Origin: an uncultured Marinobacterium sp.
GTDB taxonomy: Bacteria > Pseudomonadota > Gammaproteobacteria > Pseudomonadales > Balneatricaceae
Reading direction: 5' to 3'
Assembly: GCA_947501565.1 (NCBI GenBank)
Contig: CANMWJ010000007.1
Span: 120,558-184,557 of the forward strand
Length of the DNA stretch: 64,000 nt
The notes under the pieces were generated by a model, which saw only the letters and a program-made list of their open reading frames with translations, had not been told where the DNA came from and did not search any database. Below, piece after piece: positions 10,503 to 19,220 of this stretch (position 1 is the first letter of the stretch; the number at the start of each line of letters is the position of its first letter). The position numbers and the translations under genes were made by a program.

Positions 10503-11306
10503 TTACTTGTACGGTGCTACGTACTTGTCGAAGTAGGTCTGCGCCAGTGATTTGGCAGAGGCCAGGTCGCTGGAATTTAACTTCATCACCAGACGTTTTT
10601 CGATCGCCTGCGCAGTGTTGTTACCCAGCTGAGCGGCGTTGTGCATCCAGGCGTATGCGATCACATCGCTGTGGTAGCTCTTATCCATGCCCAGAGCGTT
10701 GGAGTACAGGGTACCCAGGAAGAACATCGCGTCGGTGTGACCCTGTGATGCCGCTTTCAGGTACCAGCGCTCTGCTTCAGCAAAGTTCTGGTTAACTCCG
10801 GTGCCGAAGTTGTAAGAACGACCGATGTTGTGCTGTGCCGCTACCAGACCTGCGTTAGCCGCTTTGCTGTACCAGTTGAAGGCAGCTGTTGGGTTGCGAT
10901 CCATGCCGTAACCGAATTCGTTCATCTCACCCAGACGGTTCATCGCGTGAGCATCGCCGGATTCAGCCGCCGGTTGTACGGTTTTCAGCTCTTTTCTGTA
11001 CTCTTTGTTTTTCAGTGCGCGCAGGCTGTTGACGCTTTTCAGGTGGCCGACGTTGGCGCCCTGTGTGTAGAGACGTTTTGCTTTTTCGACATCTTTATCC
11101 AAACCCCAGCCGTTTTCGTACATCTGACCAAGCAGGTTAGTTGCGTCAACGTTACCCTCTTTTGCAAGGGGCTCCAGTTCCTGTACGGCAGTTGCGTAGT
11201 CTTGTGCTTCAAAGGCTTTGATACCTTTACCCAGATTGGCAGCAAATACGGCAGTGGTGTTGATGCTGAGCAGCAGAGCTGCTGCAAGAAGAGTCTTTTT
11301 GTTCAT
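10503..11306 (-). CDS. Exported Sel1-like repeat protein
   Basis: About 267 residues from ATG 11306, which gives a good signal peptide (MNKKTLLAAALLLSINTTAVFA); a start five codons upstream would mask it. The mature part is a run of Sel1/TPR-like repeats of about 36 residues: ATNLLGQMYENGWGLDKDVEKAKRLY, AMNRLGEMNEFGYGMDRNPTAAFNWY, AQHNIGRSYNFGTGVNQNFAEAERWY and AMFFLGTLYSNALGMD. Such solenoids are protein-protein scaffolds; the partner is unknown. Expected location is the periplasm. No operon partner is visible. Confidence 0.82.
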   Translation of the reverse strand: MNKKTLLAAALLLSINTTAVFAANLGKGIKAFEAQDYATAVQELEPLAKEGNVDATNLLGQMYENGWGLDKDVEKAKRLYTQGANVGHLKSVNSLRALKNKEYRKELKTVQPAAESGDAHAMNRLGEMNEFGYGMDRNPTAAFNWYSKAANAGLVAAQHNIGRSYNFGTGVNQNFAEAERWYLKAASQGHTDAMFFLGTLYSNALGMDKSYHSDVIAYAWMHNAAQLGNNTAQAIEKRLVMKLNSSDLASAKSLAQTYFDKYVAPYK

Positions 11307-11321
11307 CGAAACGTCGCCCAT

Positions 11322-11661
11322 AGCTAGTTCGGGTTCGAAAATTTGGCGCCTATTATACCGGCGTCAGCCCTGATGAGAAATGAACAGGATCGACCGTAAA
11401 AGGGGGCTTATTGTGCCCTTCCCTGATCGAGGTGCTGTTTTAGCTTTTCCTAATATTGCGGCGATTCTACAGCAAAAGTGCTTTAAGTTGCATCTGCGTA
11501 AAGGCTCGGTTGTTGGATTGCTTGTATTTCTTGATATAAATCAGGACGATTTTTGTGCAATGCGGCGGCGTGTGGCAATTGGTCGCAGGGGCTGAGAACT
11601 GAGGTAGAGGGAGCTGAGGAATAGGGGGAATAACTAAGGGAAGAAGTAAGGATAAGCCCGG
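11322..11661. other. Gene-free stretch upstream of the Sel1 gene
   Basis: About 340 bases between the divergent Sel1 gene and the end of the RTX gene. It has no credible coding region, hairpin-T terminator or RNA gene that I can see. A 71-codon plus-strand frame at 11380-11595 lacks a ribosome site and has no recognisable features, so I did not call it. The space should contain the Sel1 promoter. Confidence 0.5.
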
Positions 11662-13434
11662 TCAGCTCCAGAGGATCTGCTCGACACCTTCGAACACCAG
11701 CTCTGAGCCGTCGGCAAAGGTGATGGTGCCCAGCGCGTCTGCTGGCAGCTCCAGCACACCGGCAGCCAGGTCGTACTCCAGCAGGCTGTCGTTGAGGCTT
11801 ATCTGCCAGGGATTGTCGGCGTCATATTCGAGGAAACTCTGGGTTTCGATCCAGATCCGATCTACGCCGTTATTGTCCAGACCGCCGTCGCTGTCGCCGT
11901 TGAAATAGTCGCTGCCGCTGTTGGCAGAGACAATATAGGTATCGTTGCCGCCGTTGCCGTGGTGTTTATCGTTACCTGCACCGCTAAGAATCGTATCGTT
12001 GCCGTGGCCGCCACTGATCAGATCGTTGCCAGCGCCTGCAGCCAGATAATCGTCCCCGTCACCGCCGAAGATCCGGTCGTTGCCGCTGCCGCTCAGTACC
12101 CAGTCATCTCCGTTGCCGCCGTATACCAGGCTGGTTACGCTGCCTTGCTCTTCCTGGGCTCGGTAGTGGTCGTTGCCATCGCCCAGCGAAACCTCTTTGT
12201 TGCCTGCGCGGGCGGTCACAATGTCATTACCGCTGTCGGCGATCAGAATATCATCGCCAGTACCTGCGCTCAGGTGGTCGTCGCCCCAACCACCGTGCAG
12301 GTAGTCATCGCCCGCGCCTGCGTCGAGGAAATCGTCGCCTTCGCTGCCGTAGAGGGTATCGTCACCGGCGCCGGATATGATGCTGTCATCACCTCGACCG
12401 CCAACCACATGGCTGCTGCCGGTGGCGTCACGTTGTAGCAGGGTAAAGCTATCGTCGCCGTCTCCCAGCGAGACCTGGTTGTTGCCACTCTGGGTGACTA
12501 CGGTGTCGTCGCCGTCATGGGCGATAAAGATCTGGGAGCCGACACCGGCGCTGAGGAAGTCGTTGCCGTCGCCGCCATGCAGGTAGTCATCGCCGTCGCC
12601 ACTGTCGATATGGTCGTCTCCCTCGCCGCCGAAGATAGTGTCATCGCCGTGTCCGGTGATGATCTCATCCTGCCCGCTGCCGCCGGTGACAAAGGAGCTG
12701 CCGCTGGCGTTGCGTGTCTGTACGGTGAAACTGTCATCGCCGCTACCGAGAGAAACCTGATTGTTGCCGGAGTGTACGATCACAGTGTCGTTACCGTCGT
12801 GGCCGATCAGCACATGCTCACCACGCCCGGCAATCAGGATGTCGTCGCCAAAGCCACCGTGCAGGTAATCTTTGCCGTCGCCACTGTCGAGGTAGTCTTC
12901 CCCCTCGTCGCCGTAGAGGGTGTCATCCCCGTTGCCGGAGATGATCAGGTCGTTGCCGTTGCCACCGCTGACATAGCTGTCGCCGCTGCCGCTTATCGCT
13001 CCGCGATCAAGCAGGATGAAACGGTCGCTGCCGTTGCCAAGGGAGACCTGGTTGTTGCCCGCGAGGCTGAATACCTGGTCGTCGCCGTTATGCCCAATCA
13101 GCACATGGTCGCCACGGCCAGCAATGAGCAGGTCGTTACCGTCACCGCCATGCAGGTAATCGTTGCCATCGCCGCTGATCAGGGTGTCGTCCCCCTCCAG
13201 TCCGAAGAGAGTATCGTCCTCATCGCCGCTGTTCAGGTTGTCATTATTTGGACTGCCGACCAGTGCGTTTTCATCCTGGGGTGTGCGCTCAGTTTGCAGG
13301 ACTGCGTTGTTGTTATCCGTTGCGGAAAAGGAGGGGCTGAGCGGAACGGGGGCTTTATGGTCGTTCGGCAACAGCGCATCCCCGGCGGTGCCGGTGTGCG
13401 AAGTTGATGACTGTAAGTGGTTATCCACCGACAT
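11662..13434 (-). CDS. RTX (hemolysin-type calcium-binding) repeat protein, predicted type I secretion substrate
   Basis: 590 residues. After about 58 Asn/Ser/Pro-rich residues the protein is nearly continuous RTX nonapeptides (GGxGxDxLx variants such as GGDGNDYLH, GGEGDDHID, GSGNDRIFG), predicted to fold as calcium-bound parallel beta rolls. Four super-repeats of 97, 94, 94 and 94 residues each start YLHGG and contain a nearly fixed order of nonapeptides broken by one non-RTX segment of about 13-16 residues (SFTVQTRNASGSS type). There is no N-terminal signal peptide. The last 70 residues are non-repetitive and end LVFEGVEQILWS, which fits an uncleaved C-terminal type I secretion signal. No enzymatic, toxin or adhesin domain is recognisable. 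The gene is divergent from an ABC-ABC-HlyD operon, its likely exporter. Start ATG 13434 has a GGGAAAGG ribosome site. Confidence 0.9.
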   Translation of the reverse strand: MSVDNHLQSSTSHTGTAGDALLPNDHKAPVPLSPSFSATDNNNAVLQTERTPQDENALVGSPNNDNLNSGDEDDTLFGLEGDDTLISGDGNDYLHGGDGNDLLIAGRGDHVLIGHNGDDQVFSLAGNNQVSLGNGSDRFILLDRGAISGSGDSYVSGGNGNDLIISGNGDDTLYGDEGEDYLDSGDGKDYLHGGFGDDILIAGRGEHVLIGHDGNDTVIVHSGNNQVSLGSGDDSFTVQTRNASGSSFVTGGSGQDEIITGHGDDTIFGGEGDDHIDSGDGDDYLHGGDGNDFLSAGVGSQIFIAHDGDDTVVTQSGNNQVSLGDGDDSFTLLQRDATGSSHVVGGRGDDSIISGAGDDTLYGSEGDDFLDAGAGDDYLHGGWGDDHLSAGTGDDILIADSGNDIVTARAGNKEVSLGDGNDHYRAQEEQGSVTSLVYGGNGDDWVLSGSGNDRIFGGDGDDYLAAGAGNDLISGGHGNDTILSGAGNDKHHGNGGNDTYIVSANSGSDYFNGDSDGGLDNNGVDRIWIETQSFLEYDADNPWQISLNDSLLEYDLAAGVLELPADALGTITFADGSELVFEGVEQILWS

Positions 13435-13928
13435 AGAAACGACCTTTCCCTAAGTAGTCTGCTGGTAGAGATTGATGACGATTAAACGCAACTGCGCAAG
13501 GTGCCCTGGCTGGTTTGTACATGTGCCAGATGCTCTGGGCACTGTTAAAACCTGCGCTCCTGCTATCTCGCCACATCCGTCAGCGGTTATCCGGCTGACG
13601 CGGTTGATCTGTTTAAATCCTGACTTGAAAGGACACTATTCTGGCTGCTTTGCGAGTGTGTGTGTTTGAATATGGGGTTTTTCTGATTCTGAGTCAATGG
13701 CTTTAGGTTGTTTTGTTTGAAATTGTTAATAAGTGCCCTATTTATTGAGGTTTTGGACTATAAAAAGTGTTTGAATTTTGAATGAGGTGAATGCCTAAGT
13801 GAATGCCTGTACTATGTGCTTGCGCTTCGTGGGGGTTTATTTCCGGGCGGCGCTGCCGATTGTATATGGGTGCGGTGAGTAATACCGCCTCCCACGCCGC
13901 AGTTAACGCTCGCGGACCAAAGCAGTAG
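13435..13928. promoter_or_regulatory. Divergent control region between RTX gene and its exporter operon
   Basis: 494 gene-free bases with an AT-rich core at about 13660-13790. Visible elements are an inverted repeat CGTCAGC/GCTGACG (13578-13584 and 13594-13600) and a direct repeat GTGAATGCCT (13787-13796 and 13799-13808). The direct-repeat spacing of 12 bases is close to one helical turn, and it is followed at once by TACTAT (13810-13815), a possible -10 for the exporter operon. This looks like a regulated promoter region, but the regulator is not in the window. Confidence 0.5.
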
Positions 13929-15653
13929 ATGGAGACTGTAGCTACCGATATGACAAAAGAGTCAGGGATTAGTATTCCGCGCAACTGGTTACGTGCCGAT
14001 GTATTTCTGGCGTCATTGGGGATCAACCTGCTGGCGATGGCGATGCCTATTGTGGTGCTGCAGGCCTACGACCGTATCATTCCCAATCAGGCGCTGGACA
14101 CCTTTGTTGTGCTGGTGGCAGGCGTTGTTGGCGTGGTACTGCTGGAGATGATCCTTAAGATCCTGCGCTCGGTGTTGCTGGCGTGGAGCGGTGCGCGTTT
14201 TGAACACGAAGCCAACATGAACGTCTTCGCGCGGGTGCTGTATGCCGATTCACTGGCCTATAACCAGCACTCGCAAGGTTTTTACCTGTCGCGTATGCAG
14301 TCGGTGGAAGACCTGCAGCGTTTCTTCTCTGGTCAATCGATGTTACTGCTGCTCGACCTGCCGTTTGCGCTGCTGTTTATGGTGCTGATCTTCTATATCG
14401 GTGGTGCGCTGGTGCTGGTGCCAGTCACGCTGATGATTCTGTTTGCCGTGCTGGCGGTGGTTGTTGGCAAAAAGCTGGAAAAAGCGCTGGAAGTGAGCCA
14501 GCAAACGGAGCAGCACCGGCAGAACTTCCTGATTGAATCCCTCAACAATATCCACACCATCAAATCGATGGCGATGGAATCCCTGATGTTGCGCCGTTAC
14601 GAACGTTTGCAAGAACGCTCGGCTGAGAGTGTGTATGAACTGGCGCATATCAACAGCGTGGTATCCGGTTTTGGCAGCACCTTTTCGCAGGCGGCGATGG
14701 TGCTGGTGGTGGCGATCGGCAGTTTGTCGGTGCTGTCCGGCGATCTGACAGTGGGTGCATTGGCGGCGGTCACTATGTTGACCGGCCGTGCCCTGCAACC
14801 GGGTCTGAAAGCGATGGGGTTGTGGACCCAGCTACAGAGCGTACAGATGTCCAAAGAGCAGGCGCAGGAGTTGTGTTATCTGCCGGAGGAACGCAGTGGT
14901 GAACTCGTACCGGAAAAAGCGTTGCGTGGCGAAGTCAGCGTTGAGGATCTCTGGTTCCGCTATCCGGAAGAGGAGGAGTGGCTGCTCAAAGGCGTTAATC
15001 TGCAGATCCCAGCCGGCGGGGCTGTGGCGATCACCGGTCGTAACGGTGTTGGTAAAAGTACCCTGCTGGAGCTGATCGCAGGACTGACCGCGCCTGAGAA
15101 GGGGATGGTGAAGATCGATGGCAAACCGCTGGCGGAGTACGAAGCGGAAACGCTGCGTCACTACATCGGTTATGTGCCCCAGTATGGCACCCTGTTTGAA
15201 GGGACCATACTGGAGAATATGACCCTCTACCGCAGCGGTGAGGTGATTGATCAGGCGCTGGCGCTGGCGAAACACCTGGGTCTGGATGAGATCGTGGCAC
15301 GTTTCCCGGACGGCCTGGATACCCAGGTTGGCGGCGCAGCGGTTGATCCACTTTCCGAGGCGGTAAAACAGAAGATCCTGATGGTACGCTCGCTGGTGGG
15401 CGACCCACGCCTGATGATCCTGGATGACGCCAACGCCAACTTTGATATTAAAAATGACGCCAAGCTGCTGGAACTGCTGGTGAAGATCAAAGGCAGTCGT
15501 ACCCTGTTGATGGTCTCCTACCGCCCATCCTTTATGCGTATCTGTGACCGCGCTTACGAACTGAAAAACGGTGAACTGATCCAGCTGAAACGCCGCCGTG
15601 AGGTGGAGGCGCAACAGAAAGCGAAGCAACAGCAACAGGAGGCGGTGAAGTAG
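13929..15653 (+). CDS. Type I secretion ABC exporter subunit, no peptidase-like domain, degenerate ATPase
   Basis: 574 residues from ATG 13929; ATG 13950 is an alternative and neither has a clear ribosome site. Residues about 30-310 form a six-helix exporter membrane domain; the rest is the nucleotide-binding domain. Walker A GRNGVGKST is intact near residue 370 and the Q-loop YVPQYGTLFEGTI is near 415. The signature is DPLSEAVKQK instead of an LSGGQ type, Walker B reads LMILDDANANFD (Asp where the catalytic Glu should be), and the H-loop is MVSYRPSF (Tyr for His). It should bind but poorly hydrolyse ATP. It probably pairs with the next gene's product as a heterodimer, as proposed for RtxB/RtxE of MARTX systems. 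It lacks the N-terminal C39-like domain, like PrtD/AprD-class subunits. Three bases separate its stop codon from the next start. Confidence 0.85.
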   Translation: METVATDMTKESGISIPRNWLRADVFLASLGINLLAMAMPIVVLQAYDRIIPNQALDTFVVLVAGVVGVVLLEMILKILRSVLLAWSGARFEHEANMNVFARVLYADSLAYNQHSQGFYLSRMQSVEDLQRFFSGQSMLLLLDLPFALLFMVLIFYIGGALVLVPVTLMILFAVLAVVVGKKLEKALEVSQQTEQHRQNFLIESLNNIHTIKSMAMESLMLRRYERLQERSAESVYELAHINSVVSGFGSTFSQAAMVLVVAIGSLSVLSGDLTVGALAAVTMLTGRALQPGLKAMGLWTQLQSVQMSKEQAQELCYLPEERSGELVPEKALRGEVSVEDLWFRYPEEEEWLLKGVNLQIPAGGAVAITGRNGVGKSTLLELIAGLTAPEKGMVKIDGKPLAEYEAETLRHYIGYVPQYGTLFEGTILENMTLYRSGEVIDQALALAKHLGLDEIVARFPDGLDTQVGGAAVDPLSEAVKQKILMVRSLVGDPRLMILDDANANFDIKNDAKLLELLVKIKGSRTLLMVSYRPSFMRICDRAYELKNGELIQLKRRREVEAQQKAKQQQQEAVK

Positions 15654-15655
15654 AT

Positions 15656-17836
15656 ATGGACGCAACCGCTCAACGCAGATCCGACGCGCTCAGCGAGATG
15701 ATTGCGGATGCCCTGCGCTCCGACTCATCGCTCGACGATTTTCAGTTTAACTCTCCCTATACCGCGTGCCTTTTACCCCTGCTCAGGGCGCTGGGCTGGA
15801 ATCAGTACGCCCGCGAACTGATCGAGGCGTTGCCGCACTTTTCCGATCAGCTGGAGCTGGTGGACCTGCGTAATATTCTGGTGCGGTTGGGCTATGAGAG
15901 TATGCCGCAGCCCTGTCGGCTGGATCAGCTTTCGGATGAGCTGTATCCCTGCCTGTTTGTGGATGAAGCAGGCGATCCGCTGGTGCTGCTGCGGGTAGAA
16001 AATGACCAGGTGGTGTACTTCGATGCCGAGCATGGCGAAGAGCGCACCGGTGAACTGGAGGCCAAAAAAGGCTGCGCCTACCTCTTCACCCATATCGATA
16101 CGGCGCACGGTCAGACCATCTCGACCAAATCCAGCGCCGACTGGTTTGATCTGCTGTTGCGTCGCTTCCGCAAGATGACCATGCACCTGCTGGCGATGAC
16201 CTTCCTGATCAACTTGATCGCTATGGCGGTACCGCTGTTTATCATGATGGTGTACGACAAGGTGATCGGTGCTGAATCGATCGATGCACTGCCGATGATG
16301 GTGGCGGGGATCGTGCTGGCGCTGGCGGCGGATGTGTTCCTGCGTTACTTCCGCGGCCGCCTGATGGGCAATATCGCCGGGCGTATGGATTACCTGATTG
16401 GGGTGGAAACTTTTAAGCAGATCATCAGCCTGCCGCCAATCATGACGGAGCGCTCCACCATGGCAGCGCAGCTGTCGCGCCTGAAACAGTTCGATAGCGT
16501 GCGCGACTTCTTTACCGGTGCCAACGCCTCCACCATGCTGGATCTGCCCTTTATTCCGTTGATCATCGCGCTGATTGCGGTGATCGCAGGTTGGGTAGCG
16601 GTTGTACCTGTGGTGATGTTGCTGCTGTTCCTGATCTTCGGATTGCTCTGGTTGCCGGTCAGCGCCAGCCGCATTCTGCGTACCGGGCAGGCGCGTAACG
16701 ACAAACAGAAGATGCTGATCCAGAGTCTGGCGGGACGCAGTGAGATCAAAGGTTCGGCGGCGGAGCAGTCCTGGCTGGGCCGTTTCCGTGAATACTCCGC
16801 CGAGTCGGCTACGGCCAACTACCAGGCGGCTGCGGCCAGCGCGGTGATCAACGCGGTATCCCAGGCGGGCGTCGCGATCGCCAGTCTCGCGGTACTGGTG
16901 ATCGGGACCTATTCGGTGATGGCCGGTGATATGACAGTGGGTGCGCTGATCGCCACCATGGTCCTGATCTGGCGGGTGTTGTCGCCGATTCAACAGACCT
17001 TCCTCAGTTTCAGCCGCTTTAAACAGGTGATGTCGGCGGTGAAGCAGATCAACCAGCTGATGAAGCTGGAGGTGGAGCGCAGCGGCCGTGCTTCCTCCGT
17101 GATGCTGGAGAACCTGCGGGGCCGGATTGGTATCGACCGTGTCAGCTTCCGCTATGCGGCCAACAGCGATCCGGCGCTGACCGGTGTCTCACTGACCGTA
17201 GAGCCGGGTGAGATGGTGGCGATTACCGGTGATACCGGTTCCGGTAAATCAACGTTGGTGAAACTGGTGGCGGGGATGTACAAACCGCAGGCCGGTAGCC
17301 TGACGCTGGATGATCTGGATATCCGTCAGCTCAACGTGAAGGATCTGCGCCGGGCGATCGCTTATGTGCCGCAGAATGCGCAGCTGTTCCACGGCACCAT
17401 CGCGCAGAACATCCGTATGAACAACATTCTGGCGACCGATCAGGATCTGGAAGAGGTGACGCGGGTGGTGGGTATCTACGACGATATCATGGCGTTGCCG
17501 AATGGTTTTGAAACCCCGCTGGGGGATGAGCTGACCCGCCGCCTGACGCCGGGCTTCCTGCATGGCATCTCGATGGCGCGTGCGTTTGTCTGCTCGGCGC
17601 AGATCATCATCCTGGATGAGCCGGGGGCTGCGTTGGATCGGGAGGGCGATCATAAGTTGCTTTCCCAGCTGAAAGCCTTGAAAGGCAAGAAAACGATTCT
17701 GGTGGTGACGCACCGCCCAAGCCATATCCGCATGGCGGACAAGGCGATTGTATTGGATAAAGGTATGCCGCTGTTTGTCGGTGAACCGGATAAAGCGTTG
17801 CAGGCATTAGTAGGGGGCCCGCGTGCAGGACAATAA
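15656..17836 (+). CDS. Type I secretion ABC exporter subunit with inactive C39-like domain
   Basis: 726 residues. Residues about 25-145 match a C39 peptidase fold without its catalytic residues: the region aligned to the CGxACL motif reads PYTACL (Cys replaced by Pro), and the later His site reads GDPLVLL. So it is a C39-like substrate-binding domain as in HlyB/LapB, not a protease. Membrane helices span about residues 170-460. The ATPase has Walker A GDTGSGKST near 525, Walker B IIILDEPGAALD near 649 and H-loop VVTHRPS near 683, all canonical. The signature is aberrant (RRLTPGFLHG near 628). This subunit probably supplies the hydrolysing site of a heterodimer with the preceding gene's product. 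Its 3' end overlaps the HlyD gene by 14 bases. Confidence 0.9.
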   Translation: MDATAQRRSDALSEMIADALRSDSSLDDFQFNSPYTACLLPLLRALGWNQYARELIEALPHFSDQLELVDLRNILVRLGYESMPQPCRLDQLSDELYPCLFVDEAGDPLVLLRVENDQVVYFDAEHGEERTGELEAKKGCAYLFTHIDTAHGQTISTKSSADWFDLLLRRFRKMTMHLLAMTFLINLIAMAVPLFIMMVYDKVIGAESIDALPMMVAGIVLALAADVFLRYFRGRLMGNIAGRMDYLIGVETFKQIISLPPIMTERSTMAAQLSRLKQFDSVRDFFTGANASTMLDLPFIPLIIALIAVIAGWVAVVPVVMLLLFLIFGLLWLPVSASRILRTGQARNDKQKMLIQSLAGRSEIKGSAAEQSWLGRFREYSAESATANYQAAAASAVINAVSQAGVAIASLAVLVIGTYSVMAGDMTVGALIATMVLIWRVLSPIQQTFLSFSRFKQVMSAVKQINQLMKLEVERSGRASSVMLENLRGRIGIDRVSFRYAANSDPALTGVSLTVEPGEMVAITGDTGSGKSTLVKLVAGMYKPQAGSLTLDDLDIRQLNVKDLRRAIAYVPQNAQLFHGTIAQNIRMNNILATDQDLEEVTRVVGIYDDIMALPNGFETPLGDELTRRLTPGFLHGISMARAFVCSAQIIILDEPGAALDREGDHKLLSQLKALKGKKTILVVTHRPSHIRMADKAIVLDKGMPLFVGEPDKALQALVGGPRAGQ

Positions 17837-19178
17837 AGTAGATTTTGCAGCCGAAACAAAAGCGACACTGCCGCGTGCCAGGGCGCGTTTTCTGGCGCAG
17901 GCGATACAGCTGGAAGAGCCGTCGCCGACCTTTATCGTGCCAGCGTCGATTGTGGTGGGGATTCTGCTGCTGGTGGCGTCAATTGTCTGGAGTGCCTTCA
18001 CCGAAGTGAACGAGGTGGCAGTGGCGCAGGGCGAAGTGATCCCGGTGGGGTCTATCCACGATGTACAGCATCTGGATGGCGGTATTGTCAGCAAGTTGCA
18101 CGTGCGTAACGGTGACAACGTCAAAGCCGGTCAGCTGATCCTGAGTTTAGACCCGGCAAGCTCGGAGTCGGAGTTACAGCAGATGCTGAACCGCCGTGTC
18201 AGCCTGCAGCTGCAGGGTGAACGTCTGAAAGCGCTGATCGACCGCCGCCCGCCAAGTTTTGCGCGTGTTGGACCGGAATACCGGGATCAGCTGGAGCAGC
18301 AGCGCACCATCTATCTGGCGCAGGTGAATAGCCACAACAGTGAGATGGCAGTGATCGAAAGTCAGATTCAGCAGCGCCGCGACGAACTCAAGCGGCAGCG
18401 TAACCAGGCTGCATCCCTGCGTAAGGAGCTGGCGATCCACCGCGAGCAGGTGGAAATCCGCGAAGCGTCAGTGGTGAAAGGTTCGGTGTCCAAATCTGAG
18501 CTGCTCTCGGCGAAAGCACGGGAAGCGGAAGTGGAGAACGAACTGCTGCAGACCGAAGACGGTATCACCGTCGCGCAAGCGGCGTTGAAAGAGAATCAGC
18601 AGCGTAAACGCGACCTGATCGCACGCTTTAACCGCGATATCGAACTGGAAGCCGGTCAGGTGACCAGCGAGCTGGCAGAGGTAGAGAGTACCCTGATCCG
18701 TTTGCAGGCGCGGGATGAGCGTCAGGAGATTCGTGCGCCGTTGAGCGGTATTGTGCAGGGACTGACAGTAAGCAGCAACAACGCGGTGATCGCGCCGGGT
18801 CAGGTGATCATGCAGATCGTTCCGATTGGTGAGGAACTGATCGTAGAGGCGAAAATTCTGCCGCAGGATATCGGTCACGTGCATAACGGACAGAGCGCAA
18901 AGCTGAAGTTTGTCAGCTACGACTTCTCACGTTTCGGCAGCCTGGATGGCACCGTAAACCAGATCTCCGCATCCACCTATCTGGATGAAGAGAACCAGCC
19001 CTACTACCGGGCGGAGATCAGCCTGACCAAAAGTTATCTGGGGGAGCGCCCGGGAGAACTGAATATCCTGCCGGGGATGACGCTGACCGCGGATATCCAG
19101 ACCGGTCAGAAAACGATTCTGGAATACCTGCTGCGTCCGGTTACCCGTGGTTTCGATAACGCCTTCCACGAGCGTTAA
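17823..19178 (+). CDS. HlyD-family periplasmic adaptor of the type I secretion system
   Basis: 451 residues, GTG start inside the end of the preceding ABC gene. A short cytoplasmic N-terminus is followed by one membrane helix (FIVPASIVVGILLLVASIVW), then a lipoyl half-motif (VQHLDGGIVSKLHVRNGDNVKAGQLILSLD). A long coiled-coil hairpin covers about residues 115-310 (Gln/Arg/Glu-rich), and the second lipoyl half (RAPLSGIVQGLTV) and beta-barrel domain follow. The ending GMTLTADIQTGQKTILEYLLRPVTRG is the classical HlyD/LapC C-terminus. It bridges the ABC heterodimer to an outer-membrane TolC-type channel. No tolC homologue lies in the window, so a shared or distant one must be used. Confidence 0.93.
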   Translation: MQDNKVDFAAETKATLPRARARFLAQAIQLEEPSPTFIVPASIVVGILLLVASIVWSAFTEVNEVAVAQGEVIPVGSIHDVQHLDGGIVSKLHVRNGDNVKAGQLILSLDPASSESELQQMLNRRVSLQLQGERLKALIDRRPPSFARVGPEYRDQLEQQRTIYLAQVNSHNSEMAVIESQIQQRRDELKRQRNQAASLRKELAIHREQVEIREASVVKGSVSKSELLSAKAREAEVENELLQTEDGITVAQAALKENQQRKRDLIARFNRDIELEAGQVTSELAEVESTLIRLQARDERQEIRAPLSGIVQGLTVSSNNAVIAPGQVIMQIVPIGEELIVEAKILPQDIGHVHNGQSAKLKFVSYDFSRFGSLDGTVNQISASTYLDEENQPYYRAEISLTKSYLGERPGELNILPGMTLTADIQTGQKTILEYLLRPVTRGFDNAFHER

Positions 19179-19194
19179 TTCTCAAATGTTATTG

Positions 19195-19218
19195 CGGCGG
19201 CCTAGGCAGGTCGCCGCG
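19195..19218 (+). terminator. Possible terminator of the type I secretion operon
   Basis: GCGGCG and CGCCGC arms flank a 12-base loop just after the HlyD stop codon. Only scattered T residues follow, so this is a weak candidate. Confidence 0.35.
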
Positions 19219-19220
19219 CA

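Noticed and set aside
11380..11595. 71-codon plus-strand frame between the Sel1 and RTX genes
   Set aside because: No ribosome site, no recognisable domain, and irregular composition; more likely chance.
11900..13240. Regularly spaced short repeats that could suggest a CRISPR array
   Set aside because: Periodicity is 27 bases with continuous coding of RTX nonapeptides and no unique spacers; it is a protein repeat.
12517..13407. 296-codon plus-strand frame opposite the RTX gene
   Set aside because: The Val/Ala repeat is a mirror of the GGxGxD codons on the coding strand.
13742..14026. Minus-strand frame in the secretion promoter region
   Set aside because: It overlaps the start of the first ABC gene and has no ribosome site or family features.
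15656..16100. Active C39 peptidase domain that would mark a bacteriocin exporter with double-glycine leader processing
   Set aside because: The catalytic Cys and His positions are replaced (PYTACL and GDPLVLL), and the likely substrate has no double-glycine leader.
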